NCBI RefSeq assembly: GCF_000376425.1
Contig: NZ_AQWL01000007.1
Location: 62,001 to 126,000 of the forward strand
Origin: Thiobacillus denitrificans DSM 12475
Lineage (GTDB): Bacteria; Pseudomonadota; Gammaproteobacteria; Burkholderiales; Thiobacillaceae
DNA: 64,000 nucleotides
Reading direction: 5' to 3'
Below the pieces are notes generated by a model, which ran no database searches, was not told the origin of the DNA, and worked only from the letters and a program-made list of their open reading frames with translations. Both the position numbers and the translations under genes were made by a program. Below are positions 30,535-39,493 of the stretch, piece after piece. The stretch's first letter is position 1; the number at the start of each line of letters is the position of its first letter.

Positions 30535-32496
30535 ATGGAGAGGCAAGAAATCTTGGAACATGCCCGTCAGGTGAACGCGGTGGTGGGATTGGGTGGCGCG
30601 ATAGAACCGGTGGAAGTGGGACCGGCGATTGCGCGCTCATGGAACCGATGCGCCCACGATTTCGGCCTCGATCCGGTAAAGGATGAGCCAATCGTGATTC
30701 TCGATAATCACGAACTGAAGGAACGCCAGGGCCCGCTGGAGCCCTTGCGTGCCATTGCCAAGGGAGAAATGGCGACGCTTTACCAGCAGTTGGCAGGCTC
30801 CGGTTTCTCGGTTCTGCTGACTGACCGTGAAGGCGTGGTGCTGGACTTTCTGGGCGACCCGACATTCAGCAAGACCGCCGCCGAGTGCGGCATGGTGGAA
30901 GGCGCGCTGTGGGGCGAGCGCCACCAGGGAACCAATGGCATGGGCACCTGCGCCATCGAGCAGCGCCCGATCCTGGTCCACCACAATGAACATTTTCTGA
31001 CGCGCAATATCGGCCTGACCTGTTCGGCTGCGCCCATTTTCGATTCCGAGGGCGGCCTGCTCGCAGTGCTGGATGCCTCCAGTTTCTCCCACATGGCGCA
31101 GCAGCACACACTGGTGCTGGTCAACATGTCGGCGCAGATCATCGAGAACCGCGCATTCCTGTGTCGTTTCCGCAACCAGTATGCGCTCCGTTTCCATAGC
31201 CGCCCGGAGCTCATCGGTACGTTGTGGGAGGGCGTCCTGGCGCTGGACGAGGAGGGCAACATCCTCGCCGCCAACCGCAGCGCGCTGTTCCAGTTCGGCT
31301 ACAAAAAGCCGGCCGACATGATCGGTCTGCAGTTGCGCGACCTGTTCAATACCGGCATGTCCGCGTTGATCGGTCACAAGAACCTGAGCTGGCTCAATCC
31401 GGTTCCGCTCTACGAAGCCCGCCAGGGCAATCGTTTCTTCGGCCTGATGCGCCCGCCGGAACACCAGGGCCCGTCCGCGGTTTCGCCCGCGCGCCGTGCC
31501 GCGCCTGCGATCACGGTTCCGGGCAACCCCAAGATCATGCGTCTGGAGGAGTTGCAGTTCGGCGATCCGACCATGGAATACAACGTGCGTTGTGCCAAAC
31601 GCGTGCAGGACCACGACATCCCCATCCTGCTGTACGGCGAAACCGGTACCGGCAAGGAGATCTTTGCCCAGGCGATCCATTACGAGCACGCGGGCGCAAA
31701 CCGGCCCTTCGTCGCCGTGAACTGCGCGTCGATTCCGGAAACCCTGATCGAAAGCGAATTGTTCGGTTACAAGTCGGGCGCTTTCACCGGGGCCAACCGG
31801 GAAGGACGGCGCGGCAAGATACTCCAGGCCAATGGCGGCACGCTGTTCCTGGACGAGATCGGCGATATGCCGATCATGTTGCAGGCCCGCCTGCTGCGCG
31901 TACTGGAAGAGCGTGAGGTCATCCCGCTGGGCGGGGAAGTCCCGATCAAGGTGGATATCAAGCTGATCAGCGCCACCCACCGCAACCTCAAGGAACTGGT
32001 TGCCGAGGGACGTTTCCGCGAAGACTTGTATTACCGCCTGCAAGGCATCGCCCTGACCCTGCCGCCACTGCGTGAGCGCCAGGACAAACGCGATCTGATC
32101 CGCCACGTTCTTGCCATGGAATGCGGCACCCGGGAAGAGGCGGTTCTCAGCGAGGGGGCGCTGCGCCAGCTGGAGGCCTATTCCTGGCCGGGCAATATCC
32201 GGCAGTTGCGCAACGTCTTGCGCACTGCGCTGGCGATGCGCGAGGGCAGGGAAATCACGACTTACGACCTGCTCGATGAAATCAGCCGGCTGACGCCAGG
32301 CGCGCAGCCCGCGGAATGCGCCACGGAGGCAGCGCCGCTGTCGTCCCTGGAAACGGCGGAACGCGATGCCATCCTGCACAACCTGGAGAAGTTCCGCTGG
32401 AACGTCACCCTGGCTGCCCGCCATCTCGGCATCAGCCGAAACACCCTGTACCGCAAGATGAAAAATCTCAATATCCGCATCAACAAGGAAGAATGA
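30535..32496 (+). CDS. sigma-54-dependent activator, AcoR-like (GAF-PAS-AAA-Fis)
   Basis: 653-residue enhancer-binding protein. An N-terminal GAF-type sensor region (about 70-185) is followed by a PAS-like segment (about 200-260), the AAA+ domain with Walker A GETGTGKE, the sigma-54-contacting GAFTGA loop, Walker B GGTLFLDEIGD, and a C-terminal Fis-type helix-turn-helix (LAARHLGISRNTLYRKMKN). No receiver domain is present, so it is probably ligand-controlled. ATG 30535 has GAGGA eight bases upstream; TTG 30511 and ATG 30520 are possible. It begins the operon of pterin and furan synthesis genes and diverges from sco-folE2. It is the obvious candidate regulator of the sigma-54 promoters in this window. 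Confidence 0.9.
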   Translation: MERQEILEHARQVNAVVGLGGAIEPVEVGPAIARSWNRCAHDFGLDPVKDEPIVILDNHELKERQGPLEPLRAIAKGEMATLYQQLAGSGFSVLLTDREGVVLDFLGDPTFSKTAAECGMVEGALWGERHQGTNGMGTCAIEQRPILVHHNEHFLTRNIGLTCSAAPIFDSEGGLLAVLDASSFSHMAQQHTLVLVNMSAQIIENRAFLCRFRNQYALRFHSRPELIGTLWEGVLALDEEGNILAANRSALFQFGYKKPADMIGLQLRDLFNTGMSALIGHKNLSWLNPVPLYEARQGNRFFGLMRPPEHQGPSAVSPARRAAPAITVPGNPKIMRLEELQFGDPTMEYNVRCAKRVQDHDIPILLYGETGTGKEIFAQAIHYEHAGANRPFVAVNCASIPETLIESELFGYKSGAFTGANREGRRGKILQANGGTLFLDEIGDMPIMLQARLLRVLEEREVIPLGGEVPIKVDIKLISATHRNLKELVAEGRFREDLYYRLQGIALTLPPLRERQDKRDLIRHVLAMECGTREEAVLSEGALRQLEAYSWPGNIRQLRNVLRTALAMREGREITTYDLLDEISRLTPGAQPAECATEAAPLSSLETAERDAILHNLEKFRWNVTLAARHLGISRNTLYRKMKNLNIRINKEE

Positions 32497-32497
32497 A

Positions 32498-32998
32498 TTG
32501 CCGTCCTCGCCTTTCGTTACCTGGGTCGAGCCTGCCGACCTGGGTTTCAACTCAGCTCACTTCATCACCTATGGCAACGTGTGCGAGAACCTGCACGGCC
32601 ATAACTTCCATGCCCGGGTGTCCGCCCACGGCAGTGACGGCGGCGAAGGCTATGTGCTGGATTTCGTCGCCCTGACGCGTCTGGCCCGCGACATCTGCCA
32701 GGAACTCTCCGACCGCGTCATCCTGCCCGGTACCAGCCCGGTGGTGAAGCTGGCCGAGGAGGACGGCCTGATCAAGGCGGAAAGCTTCGGCAAGCGCTTC
32801 TGGGTGGAAAAGGAAGGCTGCATCGTGCTGCCCATCGCCAACGTCACGGCGGAACTGCTCGCTTTCCACATTGGCGAGCGGCTGGTGGACGCCCTGCACC
32901 GCGAGAATCTGACGACCGGCGTACAACTGCTGGAAATCGGTGTCGAGGAAGCCGATCGCCAGTGGGGGATATCACGCCACCGCCCGCGTCATGACTGA
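32498..32998 (+). CDS. 6-pyruvoyl-tetrahydropterin synthase (QueD) family protein
   Basis: 166-residue T-fold enzyme. The zinc ligands are His in FNSAHF and both His of CENLHGHNF; the Cys of that motif is the usual catalytic residue. Family members convert dihydroneopterin triphosphate to pyruvoyl- or carboxy-pterins, or cleave its side chain. In this cluster, downstream of FolE2 supply, it most likely processes the pterin for H4MPT. TTG start, with AAGGAAG about seven bases before it. It overlaps the next gene by eight bases. Confidence 0.8.
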   Translation: MPSSPFVTWVEPADLGFNSAHFITYGNVCENLHGHNFHARVSAHGSDGGEGYVLDFVALTRLARDICQELSDRVILPGTSPVVKLAEEDGLIKAESFGKRFWVEKEGCIVLPIANVTAELLAFHIGERLVDALHRENLTTGVQLLEIGVEEADRQWGISRHRPRHD

Positions 32999-33548
32999 AC
33001 CGAAAACACCCCGTATCGCGTGGGGGCTGACCGGCTCCGGCCATTATCTGCGCGAATGCCTGGAGCTGATCGACCGCCTGCCGGACGTGGATATCTTCGT
33101 GACCCGCGCCGCCGTCGAGGTGTTGAGCATGTACGGCATCCCGCTCAAATCGCTGCGCGGGAAGCACCGCGTCTACCAGGATCACACCGCCAGCAGCGTG
33201 CCAGTGGGCTTTCTCTACAGTGGCCACTACCATACGCTGATCATCGGCCCGGCCACCTCAAACACCGTGGCCAAGTGTGTTGCCGGTATTTCCGACACGC
33301 TGGTCACCAACCTCTACGCGCAGGCCGGCAAGTGCCGCATCCCCAGCATCGTGTTCGCCTGCGACACCGAGCCGACCGTGATCACCGAGGCCCCCGACCG
33401 TACCGTGATGGTCTACCCGCGCCCCATTGATCTGGAGAGCACGCGGAACCTGAAGCGTTTTCCCGACACCATCGTGGCGGAGGACGTCGCCGCACTCAAG
33501 GCGGCCATCGAGAAGCGCCTGGCATGCCTGAACATATCCTTTTCCTGA
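32991..33548 (+). CDS. DmrB-like flavoprotein (dihydromethanopterin reductase candidate)
   Basis: 185-residue flavoprotein of the UbiX/PPC-decarboxylase fold. The N-terminus RIAWGLTGSGHYLRECLE gives the FMN phosphate loop; further conserved segments are IGPATSNTVAKC and VFACDTEP. Archaeal DmrB and its homologues in bacterial H4MPT clusters reduce dihydromethanopterin to H4MPT, and that role fits the neighbours. A role as another FMN enzyme cannot be excluded. Start ATG 32991; it overlaps neighbours on both sides. Confidence 0.75.
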   Translation: MTEPKTPRIAWGLTGSGHYLRECLELIDRLPDVDIFVTRAAVEVLSMYGIPLKSLRGKHRVYQDHTASSVPVGFLYSGHYHTLIIGPATSNTVAKCVAGISDTLVTNLYAQAGKCRIPSIVFACDTEPTVITEAPDRTVMVYPRPIDLESTRNLKRFPDTIVAEDVAALKAAIEKRLACLNISFS

Positions 33549-34924
33549 CCGGCCGCCTGGCCGAGTCGCAGCTCAAGCGCGTGCTCGGCGACCTGGGCGA
33601 TGCCGGCTTCACCTGGGAGGTGCAGGTGCTGGGCGTGCAGGTGGCGGCGCTGATGACCACCGACATGATCCATCGCCGCCTCACCGATACCGGCCGGGCC
33701 GACCGCATCATGCTGCCCGGCCGCTGCCGCGGCGACCTGGCCGCACTGTCCGCACATTTTGGCATCCCCGTCGAACGCGGGCCCGACGAACTCATGGACC
33801 TGCCCGAATTTTTTGGCCGTAAACGCCGTGCACCAGACCTCTCGCGTCACGACGTCGTCCTGTTCGCCGAGCTGGTGGACGCGCCGCGCATGGGCATCGA
33901 GGCTATTCTGGCCCAGGCTGCCGCCTACGTCGCCGACGGCGCCGACGTGATCGACATCGGCTGCCTGCCGCAGACGCCGTTCCCGCATCTGGAAGAGACC
34001 GTGCGCGCGCTCAAGGCCGCCGGCCACCGGGTCAGTGTGGATTCGCTGGATACCGACGAACTGCTGCGCGGCGGCCGCGCCGGCGCCGATTACCTGTTGT
34101 CGCTCAGCTCCGGGACCTTGCACCTGGCCGACGAGGTTGCCTCCATCCCGGTGTTGATCCCTGCCCGTCATGGCGATCTCGACGACCTGGTCGGCGCCAT
34201 GCAGCAACTGGAAGCGCGCGGCAAGCCCTATCTTGCCGACCCCATTCTCGACCCGTTGCCGTTCGGTTTCGCGTCGTCGCTGGCGCGCTACCACGAACTA
34301 CGCCGGCGCATGCCCCAGGCGGAGATTCTCATGGGCACAGGCAACGTCTCCGAGCTTACCGACGCCGACACTGCCGGCATCCATGCCCTGCTGCTGGGGA
34401 TCATGGCCGAGCTCGACATCCGGGCCCTGCTCACCACCCAGGTCAGTCCCCATTGCAAGAGCGCGGTGCGGGAGATCGATGCTGCCCGGCGCATCATGTT
34501 CGCCGCCCGGGAGGCGCAAAGCCTGCCACGCGACTTTTCCGACGACCTCCTGGGGCTGCGCCACCGCAAGCCGTTTCCCTATGGTCCGGACGAGATCGCC
34601 GCCATGGCCGGGGCGGTGAAGGATCCCAGCTTCCGCATCCAGATCAGCCAGGCGGGCATGCACATATACAACCGCGACGGCCTGCATACCGCCACCGATC
34701 CCTTCCAGCTCTGGCCGCATCTCAAGCTTGAACACGACGGCGGCCACGCCTTCTATCTGGGCGTCGAGCTCGCCCGTGCCCAGATCGCCTGGCAACTCGG
34801 CAAGCGCTACAGCCAGGACGAGCAGCTGGCCTGGGGCTGCATGCAGCCACGCCCGGCCGAAGACATGAGCCAGCAGTGCGCCCCTGGCCCGACCCGCGCC
34901 GATACAACGAGAGAATTATCGTGA
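33524..34924 (+). CDS. dihydropteroate-synthase-like protein of H4MPT synthesis
   Basis: 466 residues. An N-terminal domain of about 125 residues (DUF6513-like, ILFLTGRLAESQLKRVL) is followed by a TIM barrel resembling dihydropteroate synthase (GADVIDIGCLP, VSVDSLDTDELL, ILMGTGNVSELTDADT). It is related to the methanogen protein thought to join the pterin and the pABA-riboside parts. It differs from the folate folP also present at 57497. It overlaps both neighbours by a few bases. Confidence 0.78.
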   Translation: MPEHILFLTGRLAESQLKRVLGDLGDAGFTWEVQVLGVQVAALMTTDMIHRRLTDTGRADRIMLPGRCRGDLAALSAHFGIPVERGPDELMDLPEFFGRKRRAPDLSRHDVVLFAELVDAPRMGIEAILAQAAAYVADGADVIDIGCLPQTPFPHLEETVRALKAAGHRVSVDSLDTDELLRGGRAGADYLLSLSSGTLHLADEVASIPVLIPARHGDLDDLVGAMQQLEARGKPYLADPILDPLPFGFASSLARYHELRRRMPQAEILMGTGNVSELTDADTAGIHALLLGIMAELDIRALLTTQVSPHCKSAVREIDAARRIMFAAREAQSLPRDFSDDLLGLRHRKPFPYGPDEIAAMAGAVKDPSFRIQISQAGMHIYNRDGLHTATDPFQLWPHLKLEHDGGHAFYLGVELARAQIAWQLGKRYSQDEQLAWGCMQPRPAEDMSQQCAPGPTRADTTRELS

Positions 34925-35484
34925 GCCTGATCTTCGAAGCCATCCTCACCAGCGCCACGTCCGACGGCACCACCCACATCGCCCCGCTGGGTTTTCGGCG
35001 CGAAGGCGAGTTCGTCGTCCTGGCGCCGTTTCATCCCTCGCGCACCCTGGACAACCTGCGCGCCACCGGCCTGGCCGCTCTGAGCCACACCGACGACACG
35101 CGTGTGTTTGCCGGCTGCCTCACCGGGCGGCGCGACTGGCCGCTCATGCCATGCGAACGCATCGCCTGTGGCCGCTTGGAAAGCGCTCTCAGCCACATCG
35201 AGCTGGAAGTGGCGCGCATAGAGGAAGACCCGCTGCGGCCGCGCTTTCTGTGCCGTGAACTGCTCACCCGCAACCACGCGCCGTTTCCCGGCCACAATCG
35301 CGCCCAGGCCGCCGTCATCGAAGCGTGCATCCTGGTCAGCCGCCTGGGCATGCTGCCTGCCGACAAGGTGCAACGGGAAATGGACTACCTCGCCATCGCC
35401 ATCGACAAGACCGCCGGGCCGCGCGAGCTGGAAGCGTGGGGCTGGCTCAGGGAGAAGATCGCGGCGCACCGGGAAGCGGCGTGA
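34921..35484 (+). CDS. DUF447 family protein (H4MPT cluster)
   Basis: 187-residue protein of the DUF447 family, which has a flavin-reductase-like split barrel, found in methanogens and in bacterial H4MPT clusters. It begins IFEAILTSATSDGTTHIAPLG. The biochemical function is unknown. The GTG start overlaps the preceding stop, as does the next gene, so the five genes 32498-36176 are tightly coupled. Confidence 0.78.
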   Translation: MSLIFEAILTSATSDGTTHIAPLGFRREGEFVVLAPFHPSRTLDNLRATGLAALSHTDDTRVFAGCLTGRRDWPLMPCERIACGRLESALSHIELEVARIEEDPLRPRFLCRELLTRNHAPFPGHNRAQAAVIEACILVSRLGMLPADKVQREMDYLAIAIDKTAGPRELEAWGWLREKIAAHREAA

Positions 35485-36176
35485 CCGCCTGGCTCGCCAG
35501 CATTACCGATGTCGCCGAGGCGCGCCAGGTGCTGACCGCCGGCGCCGCCATTGTCGATGCCAAGAACCCGCATGCCGGCGCGCTCGGTGCGCTGCCGCAC
35601 GACACCGTGCGCGCCATCGTCGCGGTGGTGGGCGGGCGCGTCCCGGTCAGCGCCACCATCGGCGATTTCCCGGACATGAACCCCGCAGCGGTGGCGGCCG
35701 CCGTGGCCGCCATGGCCGCCACCGGCGTCGATTTCGTCAAGATCGGCCTGTTGCCGTCGCCGACTCTGGCCGATTGCCTGGATGCGCTGGTGCCGCTCGC
35801 CCGTCGCCACCGCCTGGTGGCCGTGCTGTTCGCCGACCGCGAGCCGGATTTCAAGCTGATCGAGCGGCTCGCCGAACGGGATTTCACGGGCGTCATGCTC
35901 GACACGGCGGACAAGGCCGGCGGCGGCCTGCTGGCCTATCAGCCGGTGGCGCGCCTGGCGCAGTTCGTGGCGCAGGCGAAAGGAGCTGGACTGCTCAGCG
36001 GCCTGGCCGGCTCGCTCAAGCTGGCCGACATTTCCGTCCTCGCGCCGATCGGCGCGGACTACCTGGGTTTTCGCGGCGCCCTCTGCCGCAATCACGCCCG
36101 CACCTGGGCGCTGGACCCAGGTGCCCTGGCGGCGCTCAGTGAGGCAATGGGGCGGGCCGCGGTGCAGGGAGCCTGA
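35481..36176 (+). CDS. mfnB: (5-formylfuran-3-yl)methyl phosphate synthase
   Basis: 231-residue TIM-barrel enzyme making the furan ring of methanofuran from two glyceraldehyde-3-phosphate molecules. The catalytic lysines of the family are seen in VDAKNPHAGALG (near residue 27) and in LDTADKAGGGL (near 155), with the conserved Asp four residues before the latter. The GTG start overlaps the DUF447 stop. It is the last gene of the activator operon, convergent with hflX across 72 bases that hold nothing recognisable. Confidence 0.88.
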   Translation: MTAWLASITDVAEARQVLTAGAAIVDAKNPHAGALGALPHDTVRAIVAVVGGRVPVSATIGDFPDMNPAAVAAAVAAMAATGVDFVKIGLLPSPTLADCLDALVPLARRHRLVAVLFADREPDFKLIERLAERDFTGVMLDTADKAGGGLLAYQPVARLAQFVAQAKGAGLLSGLAGSLKLADISVLAPIGADYLGFRGALCRNHARTWALDPGALAALSEAMGRAAVQGA

Positions 36177-36248
36177 CCGCCCGCAGCGAGCGGCGGCGGC
36201 TTATGGACGTGGCGTTCGGCTGGCGTCCGGCCGCGGTTATGGAGCGGC

Positions 36249-37640
36249 TCATCGCCCCTGGTCGAACTGCTCGCGCAGGCTATCCAGGGTTGCCTGCTCG
36301 CCGCGGACGCGGAAGAACGCGCCTGCATCGTCGGCGCGCTCCTCCAGCACCGCACAGCGCGCGAATATCTCTCCGCGCAGCTGCTGCGCCGACCAGGGAA
36401 GAAAAAGCTCGGCCTCGACCAGATCCCGCTGAAAAAACGCAACGATCGCCTGGTGCAGTTGCGCGACATCGCTGGGGCGGCGCGCGCTCATCACGATGCA
36501 ACCGGGGTAGGCGGCGCGTAGCGCGGCTTCGCGTTCGGCCTGCGCCGCGGCGTCGCCGACGTGGTCGATCTTGTTGAAAATGCGCAGGCGCGGCACGTCC
36601 TGCGCGTCGATCTCGTCCAGCACGTGTTCGGTGGTTTCGATCTGCCGCTCGAAGCCGGGATCGCTGGCGTCGACGACATGCAGCAACAGCGACGCATCCA
36701 ACGCCTCTTCGAGCGTCGACTTGAACGACGCGACCAGCCCGTGCGGCAGGTTCTTGATGAAGCCGACCGTGTCGCTGACCAGCACGTGAGGGACGCTCTC
36801 GGGGTAAAGGCTGCGCACGGTGGTGTCGAGCGTGGCGAAGAGCTTGTTGGCGACCAGCACCTCGCTGCCGGTGAGGGCGCGCATCAGGGTGGATTTTCCC
36901 GCGTTGGTGTAGCCCACCAGCGCCACGCTGGCGAGCCCCTGGTGCGCCTGCCGCCGCGCGCGCTGCGTCTTGCGTTCGACATCCATCGCGGCGATCTCCT
37001 TCTGCAGTTCGGCGATGCGGTCGCGGATCTTGCGCTTGTCCAGTTCGGTGTGCGACTCGCCGGCACCGCGCCCGCCGACGCCGCTGCGCTGCCGCCCCTG
37101 CGGCCCGGCGAGCTTCGCCGCCTCGCGCAGGCGCGGCGCCAGGTAGCCCAGGCGTGCGATCTCCACCTGCGCGCGCGCGGCGGGTGAGCGCGCGTTGCGG
37201 TGGAAGATTTCGAGTATGACCATGGTGCGATCCATCACCTGGCAGCCGACCTCGTTTTCGAGGTTGCGCGCCTGCGACGGAGAGATTTCGTGGTCGACGA
37301 AGATGACGTCGATCGGCTCGGTCGAGACCGCGTCGTCCAGGCCCTCGACGAACGTGGAAAGGCGATGCAGGGGGTTCGGCGCGCGGTCGGGTTTGCTTGC
37401 GCCGCCCGGTTCGACGTTCACGAAGCAGCGAATCTCCTGTCGCTTGCCGACGCCCAGATACGCCGTCGAGTCGAAGCCGGAGCGTTTTTGCGTGAACGTG
37501 CGGGTGACCGTGAACCCCAGTGTCTTTGCCAGCTCGCGCAGCTCGGTCAGCGATGCCTCGAATTCAACGTCGCTTACTCCCGGCAGCTGCACCGACGCCA
37601 CGACCGCGTATTGGGGGGTTTCCTTGACTTCTTTTTGCAT
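36249..37640 (-). CDS. hflX: GTPase HflX
   Basis: 463-residue ribosome-associated GTPase. The HflX-specific N-terminal domain ends in the Gly-rich GRQRSGVGGRGAGESHTELD, followed by a coiled coil and the G domain: G1 GYTNAGKST, G3 DTVGFI, G4 NKID. HflX rescues and splits stalled 70S ribosomes, especially under stress. It is not in its usual place after hfq but inside the C1 cluster, 36 bases downstream of the decarboxylase gene. It could be a second copy or a relocated one. Confidence 0.92.
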   Translation of the reverse strand: MQKEVKETPQYAVVASVQLPGVSDVEFEASLTELRELAKTLGFTVTRTFTQKRSGFDSTAYLGVGKRQEIRCFVNVEPGGASKPDRAPNPLHRLSTFVEGLDDAVSTEPIDVIFVDHEISPSQARNLENEVGCQVMDRTMVILEIFHRNARSPAARAQVEIARLGYLAPRLREAAKLAGPQGRQRSGVGGRGAGESHTELDKRKIRDRIAELQKEIAAMDVERKTQRARRQAHQGLASVALVGYTNAGKSTLMRALTGSEVLVANKLFATLDTTVRSLYPESVPHVLVSDTVGFIKNLPHGLVASFKSTLEEALDASLLLHVVDASDPGFERQIETTEHVLDEIDAQDVPRLRIFNKIDHVGDAAAQAEREAALRAAYPGCIVMSARRPSDVAQLHQAIVAFFQRDLVEAELFLPWSAQQLRGEIFARCAVLEERADDAGAFFRVRGEQATLDSLREQFDQGR

Positions 37641-37676
37641 GCGGCGTGTGCTTCTGTCGGATGGGGAAGCCGGGCA

Positions 37677-39080
37677 TTATCCGCCAATGCCATCATCCTT
37701 ACACGCCAGACATTGCCCGGCTGCCCCATCCAGTCGTTCGAGGATTTCATTCAACCACGCCCCGTGTTCCGGTTTCATCACGCAGGCGCGCAGGCAGGTG
37801 ATCGCGTCCGCATCCCAGACACGCACCGGCTTGAACGGCTCCAGCATGGCCCTGGGCATGGTGACCAGGGCCAGATGCAGGTCGCGTTCCCGGGCGGCCT
37901 GAAAAACCTGGCGCGTCCTGGCCGAGGCCAGACTGGCGCTGTCGGCGCGTACGGCCCAGACGACAACATCGAGCTGTGGTGGGGACAACGGGACGAAGCG
38001 TTCATCCTGCGCCAGCGCCTGGTGTAGCGCCACGGCGGCGTCGCGGCCGGCTTCCAGCCCGTGGGCGAATTCGCCGCCGCGAACCAGGGGCAGCAGCCGC
38101 AGAGTGGTCCACAAGGCCACGGCTGCGGCGCCGGGGCGCGAGCATTCCAGGGAGATTTCCCCCAGGTGGGGGTCGGTGCTGCCCAGATAGGTATACGGCG
38201 AGTCATGCCGGTAGACCTGCCGGACGTGCGTGTCGCGGAACAGGATGCAGCCGCAGCCGTAGGGCTGCAGGCCGTGCTTGTGAGGGTCCACGGCGATGGA
38301 GTCGGCTTGGGGCAGGGCGTCGAAGGCGCGTTGGGCATCGTCGCCGAGGTTGGCAGCGAGGGTGAAATAACCCCCGTAGGCGGCGTCTACATGCAGGCGG
38401 AAGGCGTAGCGCCGGCGCAGGGCCAGGATAGCGTGAAGCGGATCCACGGCGCCGGTGGCCGTGGTGCCCAGGGTGGCCACCACGGTTCCCACCGTACCCT
38501 TGGCCAGCTCGCGCTCCAGGGCTGCGATGTCCATGCGCCCCAGGTGATCCGCCGGAATCGGGTGGAATGGCACCCCCAGCACGCCTGCCAGCCGCTCGTG
38601 GCTGTAATGGGCCTGGACCGAGGCGGCGATGCCCCGGCCGTGGCCGAGTTCCCGTGCCACCCAGAGTGCCTCGAAGTTGGCCAGCGTGCCGCCGCCGCAC
38701 AGATGCCCGAGGTGGGTGTCCCAACCGAACATGGCTGCGATCCGGGCCACCGCTTCCTGTTCCATGCGCGAGCTGGCGCGGCCGCCGTCGTAGGCGTGAT
38801 TGTTGGGGTTGAGGCCGAGGCTCAGGGAGTAGGCCAGCCGGGCGGCAGGATGGGGCGGCTTCTGCATGTGCCCCAGGTAGAGCGGGTGGTGGTAGGGGTC
38901 GGTATCGCGCAGGCGTTCTGCCGCTGCGAGCAGGGCTTCGCGCAGGCCGGCAGGGAGGGCGCCGGGATGGGCGTCCGGCAGGCCGGCGAAGCCGGCGTCG
39001 AGGATGGCCAGGGCCTCGCCGAGCAGTTCGAGCTCAGCTTTTCGTCCGGAAGTCACGATTGAAGCCGTGCCTGCGGGCAT
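37677..39080 (-). CDS. mfnA: PLP-dependent amino-acid decarboxylase (MfnA-like)
   Basis: 467-residue group II decarboxylase. The PLP Lys is in VDPHKHGLQPYGCG (near residue 285), the preceding HVDAAYGGYF carries the Asp that pairs with the PLP nitrogen, and GGTLANFEALW is conserved. In methanogens MfnA makes tyramine from tyrosine for methanofuran, and homologues can decarboxylate aspartate to beta-alanine. With mfnB, D, E and F nearby, tyramine supply is the likely role. There is no good ribosome site at ATG 39080, and a stop codon lies seven codons upstream in frame. Confidence 0.78.
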   Translation of the reverse strand: MPAGTASIVTSGRKAELELLGEALAILDAGFAGLPDAHPGALPAGLREALLAAAERLRDTDPYHHPLYLGHMQKPPHPAARLAYSLSLGLNPNNHAYDGGRASSRMEQEAVARIAAMFGWDTHLGHLCGGGTLANFEALWVARELGHGRGIAASVQAHYSHERLAGVLGVPFHPIPADHLGRMDIAALERELAKGTVGTVVATLGTTATGAVDPLHAILALRRRYAFRLHVDAAYGGYFTLAANLGDDAQRAFDALPQADSIAVDPHKHGLQPYGCGCILFRDTHVRQVYRHDSPYTYLGSTDPHLGEISLECSRPGAAAVALWTTLRLLPLVRGGEFAHGLEAGRDAAVALHQALAQDERFVPLSPPQLDVVVWAVRADSASLASARTRQVFQAARERDLHLALVTMPRAMLEPFKPVRVWDADAITCLRACVMKPEHGAWLNEILERLDGAAGQCLACKDDGIGG

Positions 39081-39493
39081 GACGTGGCCGACGCCGGGTC
39101 AGTCGTGCTTGAGCAGGCCGCACACCGCCGGCCTGATTTCCGCAAGGTCGAATTCGCACCCACCGATTGCGCCGGCAACGACGTGCGGCCCCGCCGGCCG
39201 ATCAGACGGGCGGCCGGCAAGCCGGTCACTCCGCGCATGCTCCTGCTGTGGGGGGCAGGCAGAATCGGGCAGGAGGGGGCCGTTTCCATCCGGCGGTAGA
39301 AGGCATGGATGGTGTCGCCGCCCTTGCCCATGTCCGGCATGGCGCAGCTACCCCTGCGCAGCTCTTGCACCCGGTGTTTCATCGACGGCATTGCGCAGCG
39401 GCAGGGCCGCTTTCATGAGGGCAGGCTGGGTTGGTTCATTCATGTGGCTCATCGGATCGTCCCTCGTTTTCCGCATTCCGGCGCCGCGCCGTG
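39081..39493. other. 413-bp spacer between mfnE and mfnA
   Basis: No gene is well supported here. On the minus strand one frame is open from ATG 39452 to TAG 39348 (34 codons, with GAGGG close upstream) and reopens to a TGA at 39099, in the same frame as mfnA. The second part ends CEFDLAEIRPAVCGLLKHD and looks protein-like. It may be a small peptide gene plus a decayed or uncharacterised ORF. Confidence 0.4.
39348..39452 (-). CDS. possible 34-residue peptide upstream of mfnA
   Basis: Reads MSHMNEPTQPALMKAALPLR and ends ARAAQG. GAGGG lies three bases before the ATG. No family is recognised. It could be a leader peptide or chance. Confidence 0.25.
   Translation of the reverse strand: MSHMNEPTQPALMKAALPLRNAVDETPGARAAQG

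Noticed and set aside
39112-39127. Sigma-54-like minus-strand sequence before mfnA
   Set aside because: Spacing is right, but the -24 box matches poorly and there is no nearby dyad; chance match likely.
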